64,000 nt of DNA from Chryseobacterium rhizoplanae (GTDB lineage: Bacteria; Bacteroidota; Bacteroidia; Flavobacteriales; Weeksellaceae). The stretch is from NCBI RefSeq assembly GCF_900182655.1, contig NZ_FXTC01000001.1:124001-188000 (forward strand). The letters run 5' to 3'. The notes beneath the pieces were generated by a model. It was not told the origin of the DNA, searched no databases, and worked only from the letters and a program-made list of their open reading frames with translations. Shown piece by piece: positions 45,068-53,067 of the stretch. Positions within the stretch are counted from its first letter, which is position 1. Each line of letters starts with the position of its first letter. A program made the translations under genes and the position numbers.

Positions 45068-45619
45068 ATGAAAATTTTAGCAATAGCAGGAAGTAACTCA
45101 GAAGTTTCAATGAACAAACAGTTGGTTGCCTATGCATCAACATTATTTGAAAATGCAGAAGTAGAAGTAGTAGACCTGAATCCTTTCGAAATGCCAATCT
45201 ATAAGCATGAAAGAGAATTGGCTGGTGGTGTTCCTCAGGAAGCCCATGATTTTGCTGCCAAAATTGACGGTGCCAATGTATTATTGGTGGCGTTGGCAGA
45301 ACACAACGGAACCTATTCTACAGCATTCAAAAATGTGTTTGACTGGGTATCAAGAATCAAAGACAGAACAGTTTGGAACGAAGTACCAATGCTATTGATG
45401 TCTACATCTCCGGGAGGTAGAGGTGGAGCAGGTGTTTTAGAAGCTGCATCAAAGCGTTTTCCTTTCCATGGAGGAAATGTGGTGGAAACCTTTTCACTGC
45501 CTTTCTTTAATGATAATTTTGATAAAGGAACTCAAAAAATCTCTAATGAAGAGAAAAACAGTGAGTTAAAGGAGAAAATAAACAAGATTGCGGCTATTGA
45601 AAACATCCTTGAAAAATAG
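45068..45619 (+). CDS. NADPH-dependent FMN reductase family protein
   Basis: The 183-residue flavodoxin-like enzyme reduces FMN or quinone-like acceptors with NAD(P)H. The flavin phosphate loop is GSNSEVSMNKQL (residues 8-19). The second flavin-contact segment is LVALAEHNGTYSTAFKNVFDWVSRI and the third is STSPGGRGGAGVLEAA. The length is normal. The last 38 codons and the 9 bases after the stop recur 2.2 kb downstream at about 94% identity, bracketing the tailspike-like gene. Confidence 0.9.
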   Translation: MKILAIAGSNSEVSMNKQLVAYASTLFENAEVEVVDLNPFEMPIYKHERELAGGVPQEAHDFAAKIDGANVLLVALAEHNGTYSTAFKNVFDWVSRIKDRTVWNEVPMLLMSTSPGGRGGAGVLEAASKRFPFHGGNVVETFSLPFFNDNFDKGTQKISNEEKNSELKEKINKIAAIENILEK

Positions 45620-45628
45620 AATTTGAAT
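45503..45628 (+). repeat. direct repeat, left copy (3' end of the FMN reductase gene)
   Basis: These 126 bases match 47757-47882 without gaps and with about seven mismatches. The last 54 bases (45575-45628), spanning the stop codon, are identical. This copy is part of the intact gene. Confidence 0.92.
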
Positions 45629-45640
45629 TAGTTTTACATA

Positions 45641-45667
45641 AAAAACCACTCATATTGAGTGGTTTTT
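45641..45667. terminator. bidirectional terminator
   Basis: A perfect 12-bp stem (AAAAACCACTCA / TGAGTGGTTTTT) with a 3-base loop. It ends the FMN reductase and the convergent tailspike-like gene and lies just inside the inserted segment. Confidence 0.9.
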
Positions 45668-45702
45668 ATTTATATAGTTATTTAATAATAAATTAAAATA
45701 TA

Positions 45703-47574
45703 TTAATTGTTCATTAGTCCAGCATCTCTTAATTTTTTTAAAAGATCATTAAAATTCGACACTAAAGTTGTTGTATCTATAGCTATTGAATCCACTTGGT
45801 TTTCCATTTTTTTATTGATTTTATCTACTTTAATTGGACGAACATTACCGTTTGTGACAATCCAACTTTGTCCAGTTTCTGAATATAAAATATCTCCTGT
45901 CATAGCTCCTGTTGTTCTGTTTTCTATAGGATTTTCTGGTGGTGTGGTTGTTATTTTATATCTGCCATTAGGAAGGTTCCTTGATATATAACTTGAAATA
46001 CTCTCGCCCTTTTCAAAACTTAATATTTCGTTCAATGATATAAATTTAAAGTCAAATTCATTTTGATTTACATTATATTTACCTAATTCAATTTTTACAT
46101 ATTTTGTCTGAGGAGCATATTGTTCAAACTCCAAAATTGCAATTTGATTTGTGAAGCCTGTTGAGCCCTCAACAGATAAAGGAAAACGAAATGCACTGCC
46201 TACTATATTTTGAAACTGAGTGTCTACACCTGCTACTGGCTTTGTTATTGTAATTAATTGTTGGTTAGAATCATATAGTTCTATTCTGAAACATCTGGCG
46301 ATGTTGCTTATTGTACCAAAGTAATTAGCATTGCCATTAAGCATAAACAGGTATTTAGAGGTGGCATTTACAGGTATCAATTTAGATTTTATAGTAGTAG
46401 AATGATTAGCAATATTCCTATTACCTATTTTTGTGTAATCTTTATTAACTCTATCTATCACAAGTGAAGTTGCTGTACCAAAAATCCATGACCGTACTGA
46501 CTGGGAGTAATCAAAATCTATCAAATAGGGGTCAGGAATTAAATTAGGTCCAAATCTCAGATTCAGGTCTAAATTTCCCATAGGTATATTGACTACTTCC
46601 TGATTGGTTATTTTCTTTATCTGTGATCCAATTATTTCGCAATCTGCCCCATCATACATAAGCCAATCTATTTGACAGCCAATTATAGTCATATTTTGGA
46701 CAGGATTTGCAGATAATGTATTTACTAATAAATTAATTCTTCGATAGGCACCACCTTGTAATTGAATATTTTGATTTATTTCTATCGAATTGGGTTCAAT
46801 ATTCAAATACATCCCATTATCAATACTATTTACAGGATTAACAATTTTGATATTATTACAGTTATCTACAATTGAAAAATCGGATTGACCATTATTACCG
46901 AAATAACAATTGTCAACTGTCAGATCATTTGTGTTTTTTGCATACAATCCCCATGAATTACCATTGGTTTGATTTTTAAAATTAAAAAAACCGCACCTTC
47001 TTAGATAAATACGATTTCTAGATTCTGTAGTGGCACGTTGAGAATCTAGCTCTGTTTCTAAAGAATAAAAGTTGATATTTTCAACGTAAGCGTCATCCCA
47101 GAACTGAACCATTGTAGGAGTACTATTCTTTTTAAGATAAAAATTAACAGTTCCTTTTCCTATAATATTGATTTTCATTTTATTAACAGCGTATCCGGTT
47201 CTGAAAATATTAACTGAATAGTTACCATTGTCAAAAACTAGATTTAAATTATGATCTATAGCATAATTTCTTACCTTGTCAAATAAAGCTTGTTGTGAAT
47301 TAAAATTATTATAGTTTGGAGTTGTTGAGATTGGAAACAAAGAAAAATCCTTTGAATTGAATTGTTGATTTTCAAAAATAGCAATCCAACTTCCGCCTGT
47401 ACCATTGATAATACTTCCACCATCATCAATTGCTGTACTAAATGTCCATTTATATATCAAATGTCCCTTATCGCCTGGAATATAGTAGCCTAGTAATAAA
47501 ATAGATTCACCTTCAAATTGCCCATTAGTATTTCTCAATTCGGAAATATTGTCAACTGTTTTTAACATATACAT
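45703..47574 (-). CDS. tailspike-like protein with right-handed beta-helix region
   Basis: The product (623 residues from the ATG at 47574) resembles phage tailspike or pectate-lyase-fold proteins. The N-terminal head has SILLLGYYIPGDKGHLIYKW and INGTGGSWIAIF, the pattern common in tailspike heads. It is followed by irregular 20-25-residue coils (DAYVENINFYSLETE, NTNDLTVDNCYFGNNG, NCNNIKIVNPVNSIDNGMYL, VQNMTIIGCQIDWLMYDG) typical of a beta-helix. A C-terminal beta-rich part and a helical tail (NDLLKKLRDAGL) follow. No signal peptide is seen. The frame extends to a TTG at 47598 that overlaps a TATTTTTG box, so a downstream ATG is likelier. It is very AT-rich. No other phage gene is nearby. Confidence 0.72.
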   Translation of the reverse strand: MYMLKTVDNISELRNTNGQFEGESILLLGYYIPGDKGHLIYKWTFSTAIDDGGSIINGTGGSWIAIFENQQFNSKDFSLFPISTTPNYNNFNSQQALFDKVRNYAIDHNLNLVFDNGNYSVNIFRTGYAVNKMKINIIGKGTVNFYLKKNSTPTMVQFWDDAYVENINFYSLETELDSQRATTESRNRIYLRRCGFFNFKNQTNGNSWGLYAKNTNDLTVDNCYFGNNGQSDFSIVDNCNNIKIVNPVNSIDNGMYLNIEPNSIEINQNIQLQGGAYRRINLLVNTLSANPVQNMTIIGCQIDWLMYDGADCEIIGSQIKKITNQEVVNIPMGNLDLNLRFGPNLIPDPYLIDFDYSQSVRSWIFGTATSLVIDRVNKDYTKIGNRNIANHSTTIKSKLIPVNATSKYLFMLNGNANYFGTISNIARCFRIELYDSNQQLITITKPVAGVDTQFQNIVGSAFRFPLSVEGSTGFTNQIAILEFEQYAPQTKYVKIELGKYNVNQNEFDFKFISLNEILSFEKGESISSYISRNLPNGRYKITTTPPENPIENRTTGAMTGDILYSETGQSWIVTNGNVRPIKVDKINKKMENQVDSIAIDTTTLVSNFNDLLKKLRDAGLMNN

Positions 47575-47756
47575 ATTTTGATAATTTAAGTTATTCAAAA
47601 ATAAGATTTAGCTTATATAATCAGCTATTTTTATGTGCATATCTTAGTATGGCAGCTAGGATATAGTACAGTTGTGTTTGTTATCAGGTACTTAATTTTC
47701 TAAGAATGATTCTACGGTTCAACTTAATCCTAACCTTTCATTTTGAATATTTAATT

Positions 47757-47882
47757 TTCTTTAATGATAATTTTGATAAAGCAACTCAAAATATTTCTAA
47801 TGAAGAGAAAGACAGTGAGTTAAGAGAAAAAATAAACAAGATTGCGGCTATTGAAAACATCCTTGAAAAATAGAATTTGAAT
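47757..47882 (+). repeat. direct repeat, right copy (gene-end remnant)
   Basis: This copy would encode the last 38 residues of an FMN reductase differing at four conservative positions (Gly/Ala, Lys/Asn, Asn/Asp, Lys/Arg), plus the stop, but has no upstream gene. It reads as the original or orthologous 3' end left behind on the far side of the insertion. Confidence 0.9.
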
Positions 47883-47906
47883 ATTCATTTAAAATTACTA
47901 TTTTTG
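47876..47906 (+). promoter_or_regulatory. promoter of the small ORF upstream of purM
   Basis: TTTG (47876-47879), 19 bases, TATTTTTG (47899-47906). The -33 element lies within the last bases of the duplicated gene end. Confidence 0.7.
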
Positions 47907-47920
47907 CAAAAAGAAAAGAG

Positions 47921-47995
47921 ATGAAAATTCAGACCTCCTATAAACAATGTTTTTCTCATAAAGGGAAAGTTGTGGACTCTGAAATTCTGAGATAA
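47921..47995 (+). CDS. 24-residue small ORF / candidate leader peptide
   Basis: The ORF encodes MKIQTSYKQCFSHKGKVVDS plus EILR and is preceded by a purine-rich AAAGAAAAGAG that could act as a ribosome site. Upstream is a consensus Bacteroidota promoter and directly downstream a strong intrinsic terminator. This makes a complete short transcription unit 150 bases before purM. I do not recognise the peptide. It could be a leader peptide of an attenuator for the purine genes, or an independent small protein. Whether it is translated is unproven. Confidence 0.45.
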   Translation: MKIQTSYKQCFSHKGKVVDSEILR

Positions 47996-48002
47996 AATAA
48001 CG

Positions 48003-48035
48003 GCCGATAATCTGAAAAGATTGTCGGCTTTTTTG
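48003..48035 (+). terminator. intrinsic terminator before purM
   Basis: GCCGATAATCT / AGATTGTCGGC forms 11 bp with one G-U pair and a GAAA loop, followed by TTTTTTTGTTTT. Confidence 0.9.
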
Positions 48036-48111
48036 TTTTCTAAAATCGAGTATAAAAGTAATTGAAATATTAAAAGATAATAAGACTCCAGAAGCAGTTA
48101 CTAAATAGTAT

Positions 48112-48140
48112 GAAATCTGAAATCTGATATCTAAAAATCT
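48112..48140. repeat. short heptad array before purM
   Basis: GAAATCT, GAAATCT, GATATCT, then AAAAATCT: three 7-base words and one 8-base word, ending nine bases before the purM ATG. Confidence 0.55.
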
Positions 48141-48148
48141 AAGCAGAC

Positions 48149-49141
48149 ATGAGCAACACTTACAAATCAGCAGGAGTAGACAAAGAAGAAGGATACAAAA
48201 CGGTTGACAAGATCAAAAAAGCGGTCGGTGAAACCCACAATTCCAATGTACTGAATCACTTGGGAAGTTTTGGAGCTTTCTATGAGATCGGTGGATACAA
48301 AAATCCGGTTCTTGTATCAGGAACAGATGGAGTAGGAACAAAGCTGAAAGTAGCTTTAGATACTAAAAAATATGATTCCATTGGTGTAGATTGTTTCGCA
48401 ATGTGTGCCAATGATATCCTTTGCCACGGAGCAAAACCTTTATTTTTCCTTGATTATCTGGCTTGCGGAAAGCTTGATTCAGAAATCGCAGCAGAAATTG
48501 TTTTAGGAATGGTGGCTGCCTGTAAAGATAACAACTGTGCATTGATTGGTGGAGAGACTGCTGAAATGCCGGGAATGTACCAGCCTGGAGATTATGATGT
48601 TGCAGGATTCTGCGTAGGAATCGTAGAAAAAGATCAGATCATTGATGGTTCTACGATCAAAGCAGGTAACAAAATTATTGCATTACCAAGCTCAGGATTC
48701 CACTCAAACGGATTCTCTTTAGTAAGAAAAGTATTCCCGAATTTTGAAGAAGAGTTTGAAGGAAAACCATTATATGAAACCCTTTTAGTACCTACAAGAC
48801 TATATTATAAAGATATTCATAAAGTACTGGAAGAAGTAAAAGTAAGCGGAATTGCTCACATTACAGGAGGCGGTCTTTACGAAAACGTTCCAAGAATCAT
48901 TCCTGAAGGACTTTGTGCTTCTATTGACGAATCAAAAATCAGGATTCCTAGTGTGATGCTTGAGCTTGAAAAGAGAGGTGAGGTTGCCCGTGAGGAAATG
49001 TACGGAACATTCAATATGGGTGTTGGGATGGTAATCGTAGTAGATGCTGAACATGCTGAAAAAGTATTGCACCTTTTAGATGATGCTTACGAAATCGGAG
49101 AAATCACTGAAGGAGCAGAAAAAATCAATTTAAAATTTTAG
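48149..49141 (+). CDS. purM: phosphoribosylformylglycinamidine cyclo-ligase (AIR synthetase)
   Basis: PurM catalyses ATP-dependent closure of FGAM to AIR, step 5 of IMP synthesis. The 330-residue protein shows the family motifs YKSAGVDKEEGYKTVDKIK, GSFGAFYEIGGYKNPVLVSGTDGVGTKLK (the glycine-rich ATP/metal site), DCFAMCANDILCHGAKPLFFLDYLACGKLD and GIAHITGGGLYENVPRIIP. It is the first of four clustered pur genes and guaA. A promoter is not obvious in the 100 bases directly upstream; the leader unit at 47876-48035 may be relevant. Confidence 0.97.
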   Translation: MSNTYKSAGVDKEEGYKTVDKIKKAVGETHNSNVLNHLGSFGAFYEIGGYKNPVLVSGTDGVGTKLKVALDTKKYDSIGVDCFAMCANDILCHGAKPLFFLDYLACGKLDSEIAAEIVLGMVAACKDNNCALIGGETAEMPGMYQPGDYDVAGFCVGIVEKDQIIDGSTIKAGNKIIALPSSGFHSNGFSLVRKVFPNFEEEFEGKPLYETLLVPTRLYYKDIHKVLEEVKVSGIAHITGGGLYENVPRIIPEGLCASIDESKIRIPSVMLELEKRGEVAREEMYGTFNMGVGMVIVVDAEHAEKVLHLLDDAYEIGEITEGAEKINLKF

Positions 49142-49232
49142 AAGCTTAATCCCGCTTTCCGCTATATCTTTTTTCGCCAATGCTTTTTTACAAGGCCATT
49201 TCAAAAAAGGATGCCGCTTCAATCGGGGCTAG
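49142..49232 (-). repeat. end-conserved intergenic element, copy B
   Basis: Read on the reverse strand it begins CTAGCCCCGATTGAAGCGG and ends ATATAGCGGAAAGCGGGATT, matching both ends of the element at 27160-27251. The middle differs. It begins directly at the purM stop codon. Confidence 0.62.
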
Positions 49233-49246
49233 TTAATAACATTCAA

Positions 49247-49279
49247 AGCCTTGTCAAGGTTTAAAATCTTGACAAGGCT
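49247..49279. repeat. hairpin before purN
   Basis: The perfect 12-bp inverted repeat AGCCTTGTCAAG / CTTGACAAGGCT has a 9-base loop and ends 12 bases before the purN ATG. No T-run follows, so it is a structured leader or dispersed palindrome, not a terminator. Confidence 0.7.
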
Positions 49280-49291
49280 AACAAAATAAAA

Positions 49292-49858
49292 ATGAAGAAC
49301 ATCGTTGTACTCGTATCCGGTTCAGGAACCAATCTGCAGAGAATCATTGATACCATTGACACTGGAGAAATCCAGAATGCAAAAGTATCTTTGGTAGTGG
49401 CAGACAGAGAATGTTTCGGATTGGAAAGAGCAAAGAATCACAGTATAGAAAACATACTTATTCCAAGAGGAAAGAATTTCAGCAGTGAATTGGCTAAAGT
49501 AATCCCGGAAAATACTGATCTTATCGTATTGGCAGGATTTTTATCCATTTTAAAATCTGAATTCTGTGAAAACTGGAATGGTAAAATAATCAATATTCAT
49601 CCTGCTTTGCTTCCGAAATTCGGAGGAAAAGGAATGTGGGGAATGAACGTTCATAATGCAGTAATAGAAGCTAAAGAAGTAGAGAGTGGGGCCACTGTAC
49701 ATTTTGTAACGCCGGGCATTGATGAAGGAGAAGCCATACTTCAGAAATCTTTTGAAGTAACCGCTGAAGATACTCCGGAAACATTGGCTCAGAAAGTTCA
49801 CCAGATTGAATATGAAATATTCCCGATAGCGATCAATAAGGTCCTGGGAAATAAATAA
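49292..49858 (+). CDS. purN: phosphoribosylglycinamide formyltransferase 1
   Basis: PurN transfers the formyl group of 10-formyl-THF to GAR, step 3 of IMP synthesis. The 188-residue enzyme has the N-terminal GAR-binding loop VSGSGTNLQRII, the catalytic segment IINIHPALLPKFGGKGMWG with Asn and His, and VESGATVHFVTPGIDEGEAI with the catalytic Asp. Motifs and length are normal. Between it and purM lie 150 bases filled with an intergenic element and a hairpin, so pur genes in this cluster are probably not a simple tight operon. Confidence 0.97.
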   Translation: MKNIVVLVSGSGTNLQRIIDTIDTGEIQNAKVSLVVADRECFGLERAKNHSIENILIPRGKNFSSELAKVIPENTDLIVLAGFLSILKSEFCENWNGKIINIHPALLPKFGGKGMWGMNVHNAVIEAKEVESGATVHFVTPGIDEGEAILQKSFEVTAEDTPETLAQKVHQIEYEIFPIAINKVLGNK

Positions 49859-49861
49859 TGT

Positions 49862-49936
49862 AACAATCTAACAATTTACCAGTTTACCAATGTTAAAGGT
49901 ATTCTTACATTGCTAGACTGATACATTGTTACATTA
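49862..49936. repeat. octad-phased inverted array
   Basis: The left arm reads in 8-base words (AACAATCT, AACAATTT, then ACCAGTTT, ACCAATGT). The right arm (49905-49936) reads TTACATTG, CTAGACTG, then ATACATTG, TTACATTA on the opposite bias. It follows the purN stop directly. Confidence 0.68.
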
Positions 49937-50031
49937 ATAAAAAGAAATCTAAGTAAATAAAAGTAAATCCGGAGGTGAAAGACCCGGATACAGTTTGAAA
50001 TAGCTGTAAAAAGTAAAAAATTGAAAGTAAA

Positions 50032-51549
50032 ATGAGTAAAAAGAGAGTTTTAATCAGTGTTTCTGACAAAAGTGGATTAGTAGAATTCGCACAGTTTTTG
50101 GAAGCTCAGAATTATGAGTTGATCTCCACAGGAGGAACGTTCAAACATTTGAAAGACGCTGGTTTAAATCCTATTCAGATTGATGAGGTAACCAATTTCC
50201 CTGAAATGCTGGACGGAAGAGTGAAAACTTTACACCCGAAAGTTCACGGAGGACTGCTGGCTGTTCGTAACAACGAAGAGCACATGAAAACCGTTCAGGA
50301 ACACGGAATTGGTCTGATTGACATGGTAATCGTAAACCTTTACCCTTTCTTTGAAAATGTGAACAAAGACATTTCTTTACATGAAAAGGTAGAGTTTATC
50401 GATATCGGTGGTCCGTCAATGCTTCGTTCTGCAGCGAAAAACTTTGATTCTGTAACGGTAATCACTGATGTAGAAGATTATGCAGCAGTGAAAATTGAAA
50501 TGGAGCAAAACGGAGACACGTACATTGAAACCCGTAAAAAGCTTGCAGGAAAGGTATTCAACCTTACCTCTGCTTATGATGCGGCTATTTCAAGAATGCT
50601 TTTAGATGAAGAATATCCTACCTACTTAAATGCTTCTTACAAAAAAGTTGCTGATTTAAGATACGGAGAAAACCCTCACCAGACAGCTGCTTACTATGTT
50701 TCTACTTTCGAGAATGGAGCAATGAAAGACTTTGAACAGCTTGGTGGTAAAGAACTTTCTTTCAACAATCTTCGTGATATGGACCTTTGCTGGAAAGTTG
50801 TTACTGAATTCAAAGAAGAAATGGCTTGTTGTGCTGTAAAACACTCTACCCCTTGTGGAGTTGCTATCGGAACTTCAGCATTGGAGACTTATCAGAAAAC
50901 ATTCGAATGTGACCCGGTTTCTATCTTTGGCGGAATTGTTGCAATGAACTATAAAATTGATGCAGCAACAGCGGAAGAATTAAACAAAACTTTCCTTGAG
51001 ATCGTGATGGCTCCTGCATTCGATGAGGAAGCTCTTGAAATTTTAAGAAAAAAGAAGAACTTAAGAATCATCAAAATTGTAAACCCTGTTTCTGACAAAC
51101 AGACCTGGGTGAAGGTAGACGGTGGTATTCTGGTTCAGGACAATGATACTTACTTCTCTGACGATATCAAAGTGGTTACAGAAGTACAGCCTACAGAAGA
51201 GCAGAAAAAAGCATTGCTTTTCTCTCAGAGAGTGGTAAAATATGTGAAATCAAATGCTATTGTAGTTTCTAACGGAATTCAGGCATTCGGTATCGGTGGC
51301 GGACAGGTAAACAGAATCTGGGCAACACAGCAGGCGATCGAAAGAGCAAAAGAAAAATTCTCCGGAGATTTAGTATTGGCTTCAGATGCGTTTTTCCCTT
51401 TCCGTGATGTGGTAGATTTCTGCGCTCAGGAAGGCATCAAGGCGATTATTCAGCCAGGTGGAAGTGTAAAAGACCAGGATAGCGTAGAAGCTGCAAATGA
51501 GCACGGTATTCCAATGATGTTTACAGGGGTTAGACACTTTTTCCACTAA
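50032..51549 (+). CDS. purH: bifunctional AICAR transformylase / IMP cyclohydrolase
   Basis: PurH performs the last two steps of IMP synthesis. The 505-residue protein has the N-terminal IMP cyclohydrolase (MGS-like) domain: [30 protein letters not shown], and [17 protein letters not shown]. The C-terminal AICAR transformylase domain follows: [50 protein letters not shown] and [42 protein letters not shown]. The 170-base gap upstream contains an octad array and two small potential hairpins; I could not identify a known riboswitch in it. Confidence 0.98.
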   Translation: MSKKRVLISVSDKSGLVEFAQFLEAQNYELISTGGTFKHLKDAGLNPIQIDEVTNFPEMLDGRVKTLHPKVHGGLLAVRNNEEHMKTVQEHGIGLIDMVIVNLYPFFENVNKDISLHEKVEFIDIGGPSMLRSAAKNFDSVTVITDVEDYAAVKIEMEQNGDTYIETRKKLAGKVFNLTSAYDAAISRMLLDEEYPTYLNASYKKVADLRYGENPHQTAAYYVSTFENGAMKDFEQLGGKELSFNNLRDMDLCWKVVTEFKEEMACCAVKHSTPCGVAIGTSALETYQKTFECDPVSIFGGIVAMNYKIDAATAEELNKTFLEIVMAPAFDEEALEILRKKKNLRIIKIVNPVSDKQTWVKVDGGILVQDNDTYFSDDIKVVTEVQPTEEQKKALLFSQRVVKYVKSNAIVVSNGIQAFGIGGGQVNRIWATQQAIERAKEKFSGDLVLASDAFFPFRDVVDFCAQEGIKAIIQPGGSVKDQDSVEAANEHGIPMMFTGVRHFFH

Positions 51550-51578
51550 TTAAAATAGAATTAAAAAATAATTAGGGA

Positions 51579-51610
51579 TTGTATTTTTAGCATTCAAAAT
51601 TATATATTTG
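51579..51610 (+). promoter_or_regulatory. promoter of purD
   Basis: TTG (51579-51581), 21 bases, TATATTTG (51603-51610). The box is 28 bases before the purD ATG, so purD probably has its own start point. Confidence 0.6.
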
Positions 51611-51638
51611 TAAATTAAGACTAGATAATAAATAAAGT

Positions 51639-52877
51639 ATGAGAATATTAATCATAGGTGAAGGCGGTAGAGAATCTGCTTTAGCGGCAAAGCTTCAGAA
51701 TGACTCAAGAATTTCTAAAATGTTTTTTGCCAACGGGAATGCTACTACCGATGTAATAGGGAAAAATGTTCATTTATCAGAAATCAAAGAACTTAGAGAT
51801 TTCGCTATTAAAGAAAAGATTGATCTTACGATCGTAGGTCCGGAAGCTCCTCTTGTAGCGGGTATCAAGGACGAATTTAAAAAACACGATCTTAAAGTTT
51901 TCGGTCCAACTCAAAAGGTAGCAAGCCTTGAAGGAAGTAAAGCTTTCTCTAAGAAATTTATGCAGACCTATGATATCAAAACAGCTAAGGCGGTAGTATT
52001 TGATTCATACAATGATGCTAAAGAATATGTGCAGACACAGCAGTATCCTTTGGTAATTAAAGCCAGTGGTTTGGCAGGTGGAAAAGGGGTTGTTATTTGT
52101 GACAACATTGAAGAAGCTGAAGCTACCATCCACGACTTTATGATCAGAAGAATCTATGGAGATGCTGGTATCCGTTTAGTTATTGAAGAATTTTTACAAG
52201 GTTTTGAAGCGTCTATCATTGCTTTCTCTAATGGTGAAAAACTATTCCCATGCGTAGCGGCAAAAGACTATAAAAAAGCCGGAAACGGTGATACAGGACC
52301 TAATACAGGAGGTATGGGATCAGTAGCGCCAAGTCCGGAATTTACTCAGGAGCATTATGCGGATTTCGAGAAAAATATCTTAGAACCTACTGTTACAGGG
52401 CTTAAAGCTGAAGGTTTCGGATTCAAAGGAATCATTTTCTTCGGATTAATGGTTACGAAAAACGGAGCTTACCTTCTTGAATACAATATGAGATTCGGAG
52501 ATCCTGAAACTCAGGTGTTAATGGCACTTATGGAAAACAATCTTTTAGATGTGATCCAGGACTGTATGGAAGGAAAAGACATTGAACTTAAATTTAAAGA
52601 CGAAAAAGCTGTTTGTCTGGTAATGTGCTCAGGAGGTTATCCAAGAAACATCGAAACAGGTTTCGAAATTACAGGAGAAGATAAGCTGAAACATAGTAAA
52701 CTTTTATATGCAGGAGCTGTCAGCAAAGGAGACAAAGTGGTTTCCAACGGTGGTAGAGTTCTGAACATTGTAGCTACAGGTGCTACTTTCGAAGATGCCC
52801 GCAAAAAGGTTTATGAAGACGCAAGTCATGTACATTTCGATTACGGTTTCTACAGAGACGACATCGGAAAGTTTTAA
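51639..52877 (+). CDS. purD: phosphoribosylamine-glycine ligase
   Basis: PurD is the ATP-grasp enzyme that joins glycine to phosphoribosylamine, step 2 of IMP synthesis. The 412-residue length is normal. Visible are MRILIIGEGGRESALAAKL, VGPEAPLVAGIKDEF, and the ATP-grasp core VIKASGLAGGKGVVICDN. GDTGPNTGGMGSVAPSP and LEYNMRFGDPETQVLM provide substrate and metal ligands. A hairpin terminator follows and a TAnnTTTG promoter precedes it, so it can be transcribed alone within the cluster. Confidence 0.98.
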   Translation: MRILIIGEGGRESALAAKLQNDSRISKMFFANGNATTDVIGKNVHLSEIKELRDFAIKEKIDLTIVGPEAPLVAGIKDEFKKHDLKVFGPTQKVASLEGSKAFSKKFMQTYDIKTAKAVVFDSYNDAKEYVQTQQYPLVIKASGLAGGKGVVICDNIEEAEATIHDFMIRRIYGDAGIRLVIEEFLQGFEASIIAFSNGEKLFPCVAAKDYKKAGNGDTGPNTGGMGSVAPSPEFTQEHYADFEKNILEPTVTGLKAEGFGFKGIIFFGLMVTKNGAYLLEYNMRFGDPETQVLMALMENNLLDVIQDCMEGKDIELKFKDEKAVCLVMCSGGYPRNIETGFEITGEDKLKHSKLLYAGAVSKGDKVVSNGGRVLNIVATGATFEDARKKVYEDASHVHFDYGFYRDDIGKF

Positions 52878-52890
52878 TAAAAATCACGAG

Positions 52891-52920
52891 AAAAGATTTG
52901 GAGCTATTCCAAGTCTTTTT
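52891..52920 (+). terminator. terminator after purD
   Basis: AAGATTTGGA pairs with TCCAAGTCTT (one G-U pair) around a 5-base loop and is followed by a T-run. Confidence 0.8.
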
Positions 52921-52931
52921 TTGTAAAGCAG

Positions 52932-53067
52932 TTAATAATTAGAAGTTAGAAGCTAGAGGTTAGAAATTAGTCGGCTTATGTATTGGGAAATAATTTCCAG
53001 GCCAAAAGCCATTAGCAAGAAGCCATTAGCTCTATCATTTATCAATCATCATTTATCAATTTCAACA
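52932..53067. repeat. heptad-phased array filling the guaA upstream gap
   Basis: The left arm has TTAGAAG, TTAGAAG, then CTAGAGG, TTAGAAA. The right arm (53007-53062) runs eight strict 7-base words, including AGCCATT, AGCAAGA, AGCCATT and TCATTTA, TCAATCA, TCATTTA, ending at the guaA start codon. Confidence 0.75.

Noticed and set aside
45703..47598. Prophage or prophage remnant
   Set aside because: Only one tailspike-like gene is present; no capsid, tail, lysis or integrase genes are found in the window.
49961..50010. Cobalamin- or ZTP-riboswitch-like leader before purH
   Set aside because: ATCCGG...CCGGAT with GGTGAAA in the loop superficially recalls a cobalamin box, and purH is a usual ZTP target. 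The stems are short and the other conserved parts of either riboswitch are absent.
52978..53067. 30-residue N-terminal extension of GuaA
   Set aside because: Encoded by the heptad array and not part of the GMP synthase family; the conserved start is at 53068.
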